Assembly (NCBI RefSeq): GCF_004359215.1
Contig: NC_090611.1
Span: 408,856 to 472,855, forward strand
Source: Bremia lactucae
Taxonomy: Eukaryota > Oomycota > Peronosporomycetes > Peronosporales > Peronosporaceae
Length of the DNA: 64,000 nucleotides
Direction: 5' to 3'
Numbering within the stretch: position 1 is the first letter of the stretch; each line of letters opens with the position of its first letter. Below, piece by piece: positions 43,663 through 52,665 of the stretch. The translations under genes and the position numbers were made by a program. The notes below the pieces were generated by a model. It did not search any database and was not told where the DNA came from. It saw nothing but the letters and a program-made list of their open reading frames with translations.

Positions 43663-44120
43663 TTCTCAGTTAAGCAGAAAGAACATATGTTGGAACATAG
43701 TTTCTAAAGTGCACTTCAACTAAAGTTGCCACTTAGAAAAAAATGCTACATCAAAAATGCTAAAGCAAAGCTGCATTTGTATATATGACATGCTTCCCAT
43801 TGTAGCTGTGAGGCCGACACCAGATCCTGTATTAGGTAAAATGTAGTCTTGATGGAAAGAAACATGTCTTTAAAATTTTTATTGTAATTCTATTGTCATG
43901 TACGCCATCAAAAATTCTTGCTTAAAGAAGCTTCTAACGCAAGGTAACAGCAGCGAACAACATCTTGATAGGTGCAGGTTACATCATCTTAGTTTTATTT
44001 AGGGACCACTTTAAATGGCTAGCTGTAGAGCAAAAGTCTTACTTATACAAAGCCTTCACCAGCTAGACACATCGGCAAAAACAATACTACCCTTCGAGCA
44101 ACATGCTTCGCTTGCGACAC
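43663..44120. other. Convergent 3' region
   Basis: Lies between the ends of the P5A ATPase gene and the hydrolase gene. No gene seen. Confidence 0.5.
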
Positions 44121-45338
44121 TTACGGGTTTGTCAGCGATAAGAGACCGCTATTCTCATCGACATCGTCGTGTATATCGTCAATCAAGACACGTATAGCCT
44201 TTGTGACTATTTCTGGTTGTTCGTGATGTATACAATGACCAGCGTCATCAATAACAAGGTGTACACTGCGCTTACTCACCGTTTCGGCCAGTATTCTTTG
44301 TGCATCTAGCCACTTGCGCTCCAAATCTACTAGAGTCGTTGGAGTAACACCCGGCTGCCTCTTCATACTATCAAACATCCCGGCTTTACCATGCGAGAGA
44401 ACTACACAGGGGAAATCAAACGCTTTGAAAAAAGTTGAGTTACGAAAGCGTTGCTCCGTCTCGGGGATGGCCTGATTCTCGCGCAGCGCTCCTTCGCGAT
44501 GGGCTGGCGATGGGGAGAAGTACTGCACATAGGACAACGCAGCAGGGGAATACTTAAGCTTTGCTTTTGCGTGCTGCACGACATTAATAAGTCGAATTAA
44601 TCCAACGCGAGCAAGAAACAGCACCATCTCGCCGTTGCTGTCCATTTCCGCCAACGACTTTTGAACGGCGACCGAGACGCTTTCGAGCTCGCCACGGAGA
44701 TTTTCCTGAAGTGCATCCACGAGAACAATTCCGTAACATTTTACTCCGCACTCTGTATTGATCAGTGTCTGTGCTAACTCTCTCATGTTGTAACCTCCTG
44801 CTCCGTGACCTACCAACACCACCTTTCCATCAATATTCAGATTCTCCAAAATTTCTTTGTACTCTTTTGCGACTTGTGATGATGTGCGTTTATGCACAAC
44901 AGGCTTGGAAAATCCTAAGCCAGGACGATCAATGGTGACCACAGTAGCATATTTAGCCACGTCGATCGCCACTTTATCCCAATCGAAGGAAGTTTGTCCA
45001 ACGCCGCCGTCAAATAAAACTGTCACGTCACCGCTGCCTAGTTGCTGCACGTGAACATCTGTTGTCTGACCTTTGTCACCTGATATGTGCACCATGAAGC
45101 CTGGAGGCTTCATAGGATTCAGCGACTTGACCGTCTCTATCACAAAACCTCCAGATGCGATGAGCGCTGTAGTTACTGCAATGCCTCCGAACGTAAGCTT
45201 AGCAACCTCCTTGAGCTCTTTGAATACCATTTGCTTTGTGGGTCGAGCTCTAGGCGGTGACTGATTGGAGAAGTAGAGCATATTTGTGGATTTAGAAGCA
45301 GTCGCACGCCAAAGGCACCCCAGCCGCAGGTATTTCAT
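44121..45338 (-). CDS. Alpha/beta hydrolase-fold protein with Gly at the nucleophile position
   Basis: 405 aa from the ATG at 45338; the frame opens three codons earlier at TTG. A basic N-terminus and a hydrophobic helix (FGGIAVTTALIASGGF, about 50-66) suggest a membrane or mitochondrial anchor. The fold is clear: VTVLFDGGVGQTSFDWDKV, VVTIDRPGLGFSKP, then VVLVGHGAGGYNMREL, and DDAGHCIHHEQPEIV with the expected His. In active members the elbow is G-x-S-x-G (often GHSxGG-x-xxR); here Ser is Gly179 (codon GGA). It therefore looks like a pseudo-hydrolase unless another residue takes over. No intron is needed. Confidence 0.8.
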   Translation of the reverse strand: MKYLRLGCLWRATASKSTNMLYFSNQSPPRARPTKQMVFKELKEVAKLTFGGIAVTTALIASGGFVIETVKSLNPMKPPGFMVHISGDKGQTTDVHVQQLGSGDVTVLFDGGVGQTSFDWDKVAIDVAKYATVVTIDRPGLGFSKPVVHKRTSSQVAKEYKEILENLNIDGKVVLVGHGAGGYNMRELAQTLINTECGVKCYGIVLVDALQENLRGELESVSVAVQKSLAEMDSNGEMVLFLARVGLIRLINVVQHAKAKLKYSPAALSYVQYFSPSPAHREGALRENQAIPETEQRFRNSTFFKAFDFPCVVLSHGKAGMFDSMKRQPGVTPTTLVDLERKWLDAQRILAETVSKRSVHLVIDDAGHCIHHEQPEIVTKAIRVLIDDIHDDVDENSGLLSLTNP

Positions 45339-45484
45339 GATCGTCAATTAATAAAGTAAATTTCAGCTATCCTGACTTTAATTCATATTTATCTTAATTA
45401 AGGCAAACGAGATTTTCTTATCAGTCAAATTTATCATGCTTCAAAATTTGTTAGGTGGTCAGGATGAGGACATCTCGAATAGAC
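45339..45484. other. Short spacer before the tRNA array
   Basis: Upstream region of the hydrolase gene (minus strand) and left flank of the tRNA array. Confidence 0.5.
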
Positions 45485-45540
45485 GGGTTCTGATTCTGAC
45501 GGCGCCTTTCAATCTCCGTTATTCACATTATCTCGTATGG

Positions 45541-45612
45541 GCACCGTTGGTCTAATGGTTAGGATTCATCCCTTCCAAGGATGAGGTCGGGGTTCGATTC
45601 CCCGACGGCGTA
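45541..45612 (+). tRNA. tRNA-Gly(UCC), copy 1
   Basis: A full cloverleaf can be drawn. The anticodon stem CATCC/GGATG closes the loop CTTCCAA, giving anticodon UCC at linear 34-36. The T arm is CGGGG-TTCGATT-CCCCG; the D arm has GG at 17-18. Box A (TGGTCTAATGG) and box B (GGTTCGATTCC) match the Pol III consensus. Acceptor pair 3 is A with C, a mismatch, and the first pair is G-U. Discriminator A. Confidence 0.93.
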
Positions 45613-45737
45613 TCGGTCAATCATTGGTTCGCAACAGCGCGTGTGAAATTGATAGTATTTATTCTTATTTAGAATAAGGTGGGGTTCTGATTCTGACGAC
45701 GCCTTTCAATCACCGTTATTCACATTATCTCCTATGG

Positions 45738-45809
45738 GCACCGTTGGTCTAATGGTTAGGATTCATCCCTTCCAAGGATGAGGTCGGGGTTCGATTCCCC
45801 GACGGCGCA
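45738..45809 (+). tRNA. tRNA-Gly(UCC), copy 2
   Basis: Same body as copy 1 but ends GGCGC, so the first acceptor pair is G-C. The A3-C mismatch remains. Confidence 0.93.
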
Positions 45810-45934
45810 TCGGTCAATCACTGGTTCGCAACAGCGCGGTTAAAATTGATAGTATTTATTCTTCTTTAGAATAAGGTGGGGTTCTGATTCTGACGGCGCC
45901 TTTCAATCACCGTTATTCACATTATCTCCTATAG

Positions 45935-46006
45935 GCACCGTTGGTCTAATGGTTAGGATTCATCCCTTCCAAGGATGAGGTCGGGGTTCGATTCCCCGAC
46001 GGCGCA
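45935..46006 (+). tRNA. tRNA-Gly(UCC), copy 3
   Basis: Identical body to copy 2. Confidence 0.93.
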
Positions 46007-46130
46007 TCGGTCAATCACTGGTTCGCAACAGCGCGGTTGAAATTGATAGTATTTATTCTTCTTTAGAATAAGGTGGGGTTCTAATTCTGACGGCGCCTTT
46101 CAATCACCGTTATTCACATTATTCGTATGG

Positions 46131-46202
46131 GCACCGTTGGTCTAATGGTTAGGATTCATCCCTTCCAAGGATGAGGTCGGGGTTCGATTCCCCGACGGCG
46201 TA
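46131..46202 (+). tRNA. tRNA-Gly(UCC), copy 4
   Basis: Identical body to copy 1 (G-U first pair). Confidence 0.93.
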
Positions 46203-46328
46203 TCGGTCAATCATTGGTTCGCAACAGCGCGTGTGAAAATTGATAGTATTTATTCTTATTTAGAGGAAGGTGGGGTTCTGATTCTGACGGCGCCTTTCAA
46301 TCACCGTTATTCACATTATCTCCTATAG

Positions 46329-46400
46329 GCACCGTTGGTCTAATGGTTAGGATTCATCCCTTCCAAGGATGAGGTCGGGGTTCGATTCCCCGACGGCGTA
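46329..46400 (+). tRNA. tRNA-Gly(UCC), copy 5
   Basis: Identical body to copy 1. Confidence 0.93.
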
Positions 46401-46526
46401 TCGGTCAATCATTGGTTCGCAACAGCGCGTGTTAAAATTGATAGTATTTATTCTTATTTAGACTAAGTTGGGGTTCTGATTCTGACGACGCCTTTCAATC
46501 ACCGTTATTCACATTATCTCCTATAG

Positions 46527-46598
46527 GCACCGTTGGTGTAATGGTTAGGATTCATCCCTTCCAAGGATGAGGTCGGGGTTCGATTCCCCGACGGCGCA
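46527..46598 (+). tRNA. tRNA-Gly(UCC), copy 6
   Basis: Has G instead of C at position 12 (GGTGTAATGG), which breaks one D-stem pair; otherwise like copy 2. The N gap starts one base after its end. Confidence 0.88.
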
Positions 46599-46599
46599 T

Positions 46600-47377
46600 N
46601 NNNNNNNNNNNNNNNNNNNNNNNNNNNNNNNNNNNNNNNNNNNNNNNNNNNNNNNNNNNNNNNNNNNNNNNNNNNNNNNNNNNNNNNNNNNNNNNNNNNN
46701 NNNNNNNNNNNNNNNNNNNNNNNNNNNNNNNNNNNNNNNNNNNNNNNNNNNNNNNNNNNNNNNNNNNNNNNNNNNNNNNNNNNNNNNNNNNNNNNNNNNN
46801 NNNNNNNNNNNNNNNNNNNNNNNNNNNNNNNNNNNNNNNNNNNNNNNNNNNNNNNNNNNNNNNNNNNNNNNNNNNNNNNNNNNNNNNNNNNNNNNNNNNN
46901 NNNNNNNNNNNNNNNNNNNNNNNNNNNNNNNNNNNNNNNNNNNNNNNNNNNNNNNNNNNNNNNNNNNNNNNNNNNNNNNNNNNNNNNNNNNNNNNNNNNN
47001 NNNNNNNNNNNNNNNNNNNNNNNNNNNNNNNNNNNNNNNNNNNNNNNNNNNNNNNNNNNNNNNNNNNNNNNNNNNNNNNNNNNNNNNNNNNNNNNNNNNN
47101 NNNNNNNNNNNNNNNNNNNNNNNNNNNNNNNNNNNNNNNNNNNNNNNNNNNNNNNNNNNNNNNNNNNNNNNNNNNNNNNNNNNNNNNNNNNNNNNNNNNN
47201 NNNNNNNNNNNNNNNNNNNNNNNNNNNNNNNNNNNNNNNNNNNNNNNNNNNNNNNNNNNNNNNNNNNNNNNNNNNNNNNNNNNNNNNNNNNNNNNNNNNN
47301 NNNNNNNNNNNNNNNNNNNNNNNNNNNNNNNNNNNNNNNNNNNNNNNNNNNNNNNNNNNNNNNNNNNNNNNNNNNNN
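46600..47377. other. Assembly gap (778 N)
   Basis: A run of N inside the array. 889 bases separate the flanking tRNA starts, which is 4.5 units, so the written gap length does not fit the period and the true copy number is unknown. Confidence 0.99.
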
Positions 47378-47415
47378 CGCCTTTCAATCACCGTTATTCA
47401 CATTATCTCCTATAG

Positions 47416-47487
47416 GCACCGTTGGTCTAATGGTTAGGATTCATCACTTCCAAGGATGAGGTCGGGGTTCGATTCCCCGACGGCGCA
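47416..47487 (+). tRNA. tRNA-Gly(UCC), copy 7
   Basis: C31 is A (CATCA), which breaks the closing pair of the anticodon stem. Reduced function is likely. Confidence 0.82.
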
Positions 47488-47613
47488 TCGGTCAATCATT
47501 GGTTCGCAACAGCGCGTGTGAAAATTGATAATATTTGTTCTTCTTTAGAATAAGGTGGGGTTCTGATTCTGACGGCGCCTTTCAATCACCGTTACTCACA
47601 TTATCTCCTATAG

Positions 47614-47685
47614 GCACCGTTGCTTTAATGGTTAGGATTCATCCCTTCCAAGGATGAGGTCGGGATTCGATTCCCCGACGGCGCA
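47614..47685 (+). tRNA. tRNA-Gly(UCC), copy 8, probably decayed
   Basis: The D arm is altered (TTGCTTTAATGG) and box B reads GATTCGATTCC, which breaks a T-stem pair. Confidence 0.75.
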
Positions 47686-47810
47686 TCGGTCAATCATTGG
47701 TTCGCAACAGCACGTGTGAAATTGATAGTATTTATTCTTCTTTAGAATAAGGTGGGGTTCTGATCCTGACGGCGCCTTTCAACCACCGTTATTCACATTG
47801 TCTCCTATAA

Positions 47811-47882
47811 GCACCGTTGGTCTAATGGTTAGGATTCATCCCTTCCAAGGATGAGGTCGGGGTTCGATTCCCCGACGGCGTA
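47811..47882 (+). tRNA. tRNA-Gly(UCC), copy 9
   Basis: Identical body to copy 1. Confidence 0.93.
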
Positions 47883-48008
47883 TCGATCAATCATTGGTTC
47901 GCAACAGCGGGTGTGAAAATTGATAGTATTTATTCTTATTTAGAGTAAGGTGGGGTTCTGATTCTGACGACGCCTTTCAATCACCGTTATTCACATTATC
48001 TCGTATGG

Positions 48009-48080
48009 GCACCGTTGGTCTAATGGTTAGAATTCATCCCTTCCAAGGATGAGGTCGGGGTTCGATTCCCCGACGGCGCA
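48009..48080 (+). tRNA. tRNA-Gly(UCC), copy 10
   Basis: G23 is A (TTAGAATTC), which breaks one D-stem pair; otherwise like copy 2. Confidence 0.87.
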
Positions 48081-48205
48081 TCGGTCAATCATTGGTTCGC
48101 AACAGCACGTGTGAAATTGATAGTATTTATTCTTCTTTAGAATAAGGTGGGGTTCTGATTCTGACGGCGCCTTTCAATCACCGTTATTCACATTATCTCG
48201 TATAG

Positions 48206-48277
48206 GCGCCGTTGGTGTAATGGTTAGGATTCATCCCTTCCAAGGATGAGGTCGGGATTCGATTCCCCGACGGCGCA
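48206..48277 (+). tRNA. tRNA-Gly(UCC), copy 11, with paired acceptor stem
   Basis: The only copy starting GCGCCGT, so acceptor pair 3 is G-C and all seven pairs form. It carries G at position 12 and A at position 52 (box B GATTCGATTCC), so other helices are weakened. Confidence 0.82.
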
Positions 48278-48401
48278 TCGGTCAATCACTGATTCGCAAC
48301 AGCGCGTGTGAAATGATAGTATTTATTCTTCTTTAGAATAAGGTGGGGTTCTGATTCTGACGGCGCCTTTCAATCACCGTTATTCACATTATCTCCTATA
48401 G

Positions 48402-48473
48402 GCACCGTTGGTCTAATGGTTAGGATTCATCCCTACCAAGGATGAGGTCAAGGTTCGGTTCCCCGACGGCGAA
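48402..48473 (+). pseudogene. tRNA-Gly-like copy 12, probable pseudogene
   Basis: Last unit of the array. The anticodon loop reads CTACCAA, giving anticodon ACC, which would still read Gly codons. The T stem is CAAGG against CCCCG, with a changed T loop, and the 3' end is GGCGAA. Several helices are broken. Confidence 0.75.
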
Positions 48474-48599
48474 TCGGTCAATCATTGGTTCGCAACAGCG
48501 CGTATAAGAATTGATAGTATTTATTCTTCTTTACCACAGGGTGGTTAGGAATCACGCTGTGAACTTGTGCAGTCGTACTAACAGCCGTAACACAAGTGA

Positions 48600-48999
48600 G
48601 GCCATCGCACTCACTCGTAAGTACATCCACACGCTTGTGTACGCTCCAAGATGTTCTTCAGATGGCCATCTGATGAAAAAGTGGTAGGCATCTTTACGGA
48701 TCGATGCTGCCAGCTGATACTTGGCTCATACTTTCTGAGCCAAGGTAAACCCAGGTTGACATCAAATTTGTCCTCCAAATCCAGTACGATGAAATATCAA
48801 CGTACTGTAAATCTTTTAACGTGTAGTGAAATTTCACTACGCGTTTTATTACTGTTATCGATGCGCCTGTCGCTAGACGCACCGTCATCCTCGTCGGAGG
48901 AATGTCGCGCTCAACATATTTGAGCCTACGACCCTCTAGCGACTGGCGACGAATAAAGTTATTCGACGCCCCACAGTCCACTAGTGTTCTAAGTGACAA
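48600..48999 (-). pseudogene. Aspartic protease part of the truncated gypsy element
   Basis: LRTLVDCGASNNFIRRQSLE holds the active-site Asp (48976-48978) in an unusual D-C-G-A motif. RMTVRLATGASITVIKRVVKF and YTLKDLQYVD follow, then, after a frame change near 48770, an LGLPWL-type end. The catalytic residue is intact here, unlike in element 2. Confidence 0.82.
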
Positions 49000-49125
49000 A
49001 TCTTTGTCACTTTTAACGATAAGGTGATGAGGGATGCCTCATCGCCAGGTGCAGAGACACATAATGATTGTGTGTCTGGAGCAACTTTCGTCAAGAGATT
49101 TGCAAATTCTCTTGAGGCTGCTGGA

Positions 49126-49763
49126 TCAGTAGGGCGTTGCGCCTACTGACCCCGACCTTTTTTTACGGTCCGCCTCGCCGTTGCGATTTCGCAACAACGT
49201 CGGACCCGCGACCATTTCCCTTTTTTTGGCATTAGGTCCATAAAAACATTCAGTACCTCTCGGTACTGGGCTTGGGGCACTACACTCATGAGCGTAGTGT
49301 CCTAACTTTTGACAGCGATTGCATTTTTGCAATCGCTTATTGTTCGAAAAGCGAGGTTTCTCGTTTTCGACATAAGAGAGGTCCATAGGTTCTGGACCTC
49401 TAAGTCGTGTCGTCTTGGAGGATGATACGATGACGAACTAGCTTGAGCCTTTATGGGTTATGGCATCGTTCAACTCGACAGACCATATTGAGAAGGAGCC
49501 TTCTTCGACTGCCCTATACTTAGATATGTCAATCTTTAGGGTTTCGAGACGACGCGTGTGCGTCATCTCATGTACAGGGGTATGTACCTATTGTAACCTC
49601 AACAGTTCTGCCTGTCAAGAGACTTACTTATTAAGCAAGGCCACCTTCTCCTTCGCCTCGTCAAGTACATGTTGTATGAACTTGGCGATGGCTGAATGAA
49701 AGCATCTCTGTCCAAACCGGACAGCATGGCCAAGATGGCATCGTTCCCTACGGTCGAACTCAT
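49126..49763 (-). pseudogene. gag remains of the truncated gypsy element
   Basis: The start MSSTVGNDAILAMLSGLDRD at 49763 is in the same form as element 2. The middle is deleted. The end (49386-49126) encodes MDLSYVENEKPRF, then the knuckle CNRCQKLGHYAHEC in frame, then a Lys/Arg-rich tail. Confidence 0.85.
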
Positions 49764-49884
49764 TCGGTCGACCGCACTCCTTTCTATGTCACTTATAAAG
49801 GAGTAGCTATCACGCAAACGTGATGCGTATTTCCATTATCATCTAACATGTCCATGTTAGATGATGGACCACAGTTCCATCATC

Positions 49885-50264
49885 AGTACAAGTCCACTTC
49901 GCACTGCCTCACGTCATTTCACGTACACTAGTACGTGCAGAGGAAGACTATCTTTAAAACACTTGCTTTAAAGAGGGTTGATATTTATCATAATGAAGTT
50001 CTTCTGGTTTTCTATCTATTTATACTAACTTAATTATATACTAATACTAAAATGCAATAAAAGTCTTATCTGCCTCTCTCTTAGCGCGCATCCAGCGCTG
50101 ACTGGACCGCGGAGCAAGTAGATATAATGACCTATATCTACCAATGGATAAGCTTTCCGAATATTACTATGTAAAGTAATATTCTCCAAATATTCTCTAG
50201 CTTTTAGCTAATGTATTGATTAACAACCTTTCAGTGTTAATGTGTAACGATACACCCCGTTACA
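49885..50264 (-). repeat. Partial LTR of element 2 family, minus orientation
   Basis: The reverse complement begins 'tgtaacggggtgtatcgtta' like 22758 and follows it through 'tccgcggtccagtcagcgct' (variant) to the 'cacgtac..gtacgtga' block. The last 40 bases of the LTR and the region after it are missing. Confidence 0.88.
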
Positions 50265-50695
50265 GGTTCTGCATTGGGAAGGGGGGCTGGTTAGCGAAAT
50301 TTGGGGGTGGTTAGCGGATCCCTTAATAAAGGGACTGTTAATCTCTATGTGAATTGTCACGCGACTAAAAATTAAAAAATAACGACACGCTTAAAGTGAA
50401 ATTAGATGCGTGGTATATTTTTTTATCTATTATTAAAATTGGTATTTTTTTTAATTTTTTTATGTTTTTGTTTATTTGGTAATTTTTTTTTTCATTAATT
50501 ATTTTAATACATTTTTTATTTCTTTAATTTTTTATTATTTGGTATATTTTTCTTACTCATTAATTATTCTGGTATAACACAGTGTTGCATTCTTTTCTTA
50601 ATTAAAGACGGCCTATTATATAAGAGCACAGTAATGTAGTATCACAACACAGTGTTGTCCTTTAACATACAAACGGCGAACTGCGCGTCCATTAC
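50265..50695. other. T-rich spacer upstream of RadA
   Basis: About 200 bases (50400-50600) are strongly T-rich on the plus strand, with many runs of 6-9 T. No gene. Confidence 0.7.
50574..50657. promoter_or_regulatory. Two copies of the palindrome AACACAGTGTT upstream of RadA
   Basis: 'taacacagtgttg' at 50575-50587 and 'caacacagtgttg' at 50645-50657, about 70 bases apart and 40-120 bases before the RadA start codon. The half-sites CAACAC/GTGTTG are perfect inverted repeats in the second copy. A protein-binding site is plausible but unproven. Confidence 0.3.
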
Positions 50696-52509
50696 ATGTG
50701 GTCAAAGCTACGTGCACACCTAATGAGTGCTGGTCCGACTCAACGCAAACGTAATACTTTGACTTTTGTACGCAGCTTTGCAAATTCACTTGATGCCTTT
50801 CAATGCCAAAATTGCGGCCAGTCATTTATTAAATGGCTCGGCCAATGCTCGGCCTGCTCTCAATGGGGCTCCGTGGCACCGTTGAAGCAATCCGAGCCAC
50901 ACTTTCGGCAAATTAAAGCTGAACCATATGCAAGAAATAAGTCGAAATTAATGGTAGCTTGGTCAAAAACGGACCAGACAGCTTTCGAGAAGCCTAATCA
51001 TTACGCCGAACGCATCAATGAGGTCAAATTAAACACGATTGTTGAGCGGATCGAACTACCTGAACGCGAATTGGTAAGGCTAATTTTCCTTATATTGCGA
51101 TCATCAAATTGTGCAAATTCTTGATACCTGTCTTAGAATTGGGTTTTAGGGGGAGGCTTAGTTTCTGGCTCGTTGACCCTGGTGGCAGGAAGCCCTGGTG
51201 TCGGCAAAAGCACTGTGCGAATTCTATGTGGAGTGATGCGCTCTAAATGACAATTGCTAACTTGACAAATTTTGTATTGATGTTAATCTGCAAGTAGCTT
51301 GCCCTGCAAATGGCCAACATGTTAGCAAATCAACCGGCGCTGCTTGAGCGCGGAGTACTTTACATCTCAGGTGAAGAAAGTGTAATTCAAGTGCGGATGC
51401 GTGCAGATCGTCTTAAGTCCTTATCTGACAATCTATATGTGGCCAGCGAGAATAACATAGACTCAATATTTGGATTGCTGGAAAGAGATGATGGAAATTT
51501 TTCGAGTTCTGACAACTATTCAGAATTTGGTGCTGTGGTGGTGGACTCGATTCAGACTGTTTACGCAGAAGATATTATGTCTCCTGCTGGAAGTGTAAGT
51601 CAAGTAAGAGAGTGTACCCTTCGTTTGCTTCGTCTGGCTAAGTCACGCAACGTAACTGTAATCTTGATTGGTCATGTGACTAAAAGTGGTGATATTGCTG
51701 GCCCTAAGGTGCTTGAGCACATTGTGGATACTGTTATATATTTAGAGGGCGACCCAGAAAGTGCCCGGCGGTATATACGCTGTCAGAAGAATCGCTTTGG
51801 TAATACTAGCGAGGTTGGCGTCTACAACATGACCGATGAAGGCTTTCAGCCACTACCAAATCCCCTTATGGCATTTGTCTCATCAAATGATGTGGATGGT
51901 GAGATTGAAACTAACGACAATGAGAAACGTAAAGTTGAACCGTTAGATGGGTGCTCTATCACTATTGCTATGGAAGGCAAACGCCCGATTCCTCTAGAAA
52001 TCCAGGCCCTGGTGAACAAAACGCGGTACAATGCAGATTTTGGGCGGGGCGGTAGTGATCAGGTGTTTTCACGGATCCGAGGCGTAGGCGTAGCTCTCGA
52101 TAAACTGCAGCTATTGCTTGCCGTACTGGAAAAGCGTGCTAAGGTCTCTTATCGTAATCAAAGTGTATTTGTAAATATTGCAGAGGGCTACACCATACAA
52201 GAACCTGCGGCCGATTTGGCGCTGGCTGTGGTGCTGGCCAGCTCGCTTCTAAGCCGTCCAGTTTTAAGAAATGCCGCATTCCTAGGAGAAGTATCACTTT
52301 CCGGTCACGTGCGCCCTGTGAAAATGCTCGATTCCCGTCTTACGGCAGCGCAGAAGATTGGACTGAAGGTGTGCGTGATTCCTATGGAGCACGATCGGCT
52401 TACACGCCGCGCGTTGCGAGAAAAATTTGAAAATACGCTGGAAGTGATCGAGGTGTCGACGCTTCTGCAGGCTCTGGAGATTGCGTTATATTCTCGGACG
52501 GACACGTAG
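50696..52509 (+). CDS. radA: RadA/Sms-type DNA repair ATPase (555 aa, three exons)
   Basis: Exons 50696-51073, 51137-51214 and 51298-52509; introns of 63 and 83 bases. Domains in order: an N-terminal extension of 35 residues, basic and Ser/Thr rich (likely mitochondrial targeting); a C4 zinc finger (Cys37, 40, 51, 54, in FQCQNCGQSF...GQCSACSQWGS); a RecA-like ATPase with LGGGLVSGS and Walker A GSPGVGKST (144-152, at the end of the 26-codon exon 2); the RadA motif KNRFG at 316-320; and a Lon-like C-terminal domain (GYTIQEPAADLALAVVLASS, LGEVSLSGHVRPV). Bacterial RadA remodels recombination intermediates as a branch-migration helicase. The gene is of bacterial descent; action in mitochondria is inferred. 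Confidence 0.9.
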
Positions 52510-52665
52510 CTCTTAACCATGCAAAGTGGAGTTTACTGGCGGCAGAGATCGCTTAAACTAATATGTAGATTCTTCTTATGATATGCAATTCCATATTAAT
52601 CTTTCACACTCCGCCACCAGATAAAAGCGACCATTTCTCGCTTTTCTTCGACTAATTTGTTCCCC

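Larger units (their letters stand above)
45485..48532 (+). repeat. Tandem array of tRNA-Gly(UCC) units, period about 197 bases
   Basis: Each unit holds a 72-base tRNA gene plus about 125 bases of spacer ('tcggtcaatcattggttcgc', 'gatagtatttattctt', 'ggtggggttctgattctgac', 'cctttcaatcaccgttattc'). Starts are 196-198 bases apart. Twelve units are visible, six on each side of an N gap. Units differ by only a few substitutions, as expected from recent amplification and unequal crossing-over. The left edge begins inside a spacer at 45485; the right edge is cut by a gypsy fragment. Confidence 0.95.
48533..50264 (-). mobile_element. Truncated gypsy element, family of element 2, minus strand
   Basis: Read leftwards from 50264: the LTR start ('tgtaacggggtgtatcgtta'), gag start, gag zinc knuckle and protease, then an abrupt end at the tRNA array at 48533. 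The reverse complement matches 22758-24960 of element 2, with a deletion of the LTR end and primer region near 49885 and a second deletion of about 430 bases removing the gag core near 49460. No pol remains. Confidence 0.9.

Noticed and set aside
45541..45612. tRNA-Glu
   Set aside because: The D arm (GGTCTAATGGTTAGGATT) resembles tRNA-Glu, but the loop CTTCCAA gives anticodon UCC, so glycine.
46545..47415. Long open frames on both strands around 46.5-47.4 kb
   Set aside because: They are translations of the N gap plus tRNA ends, not genes.
45485..48532. CRISPR-like array
   Set aside because: The repeats are 197 bases long with almost identical 'spacers' and contain complete tRNA genes with Pol III boxes; the genome is eukaryotic.
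51074..51297. RadA split into two genes
   Set aside because: Two introns join the zinc finger, Walker A exon and RecA core in frame.
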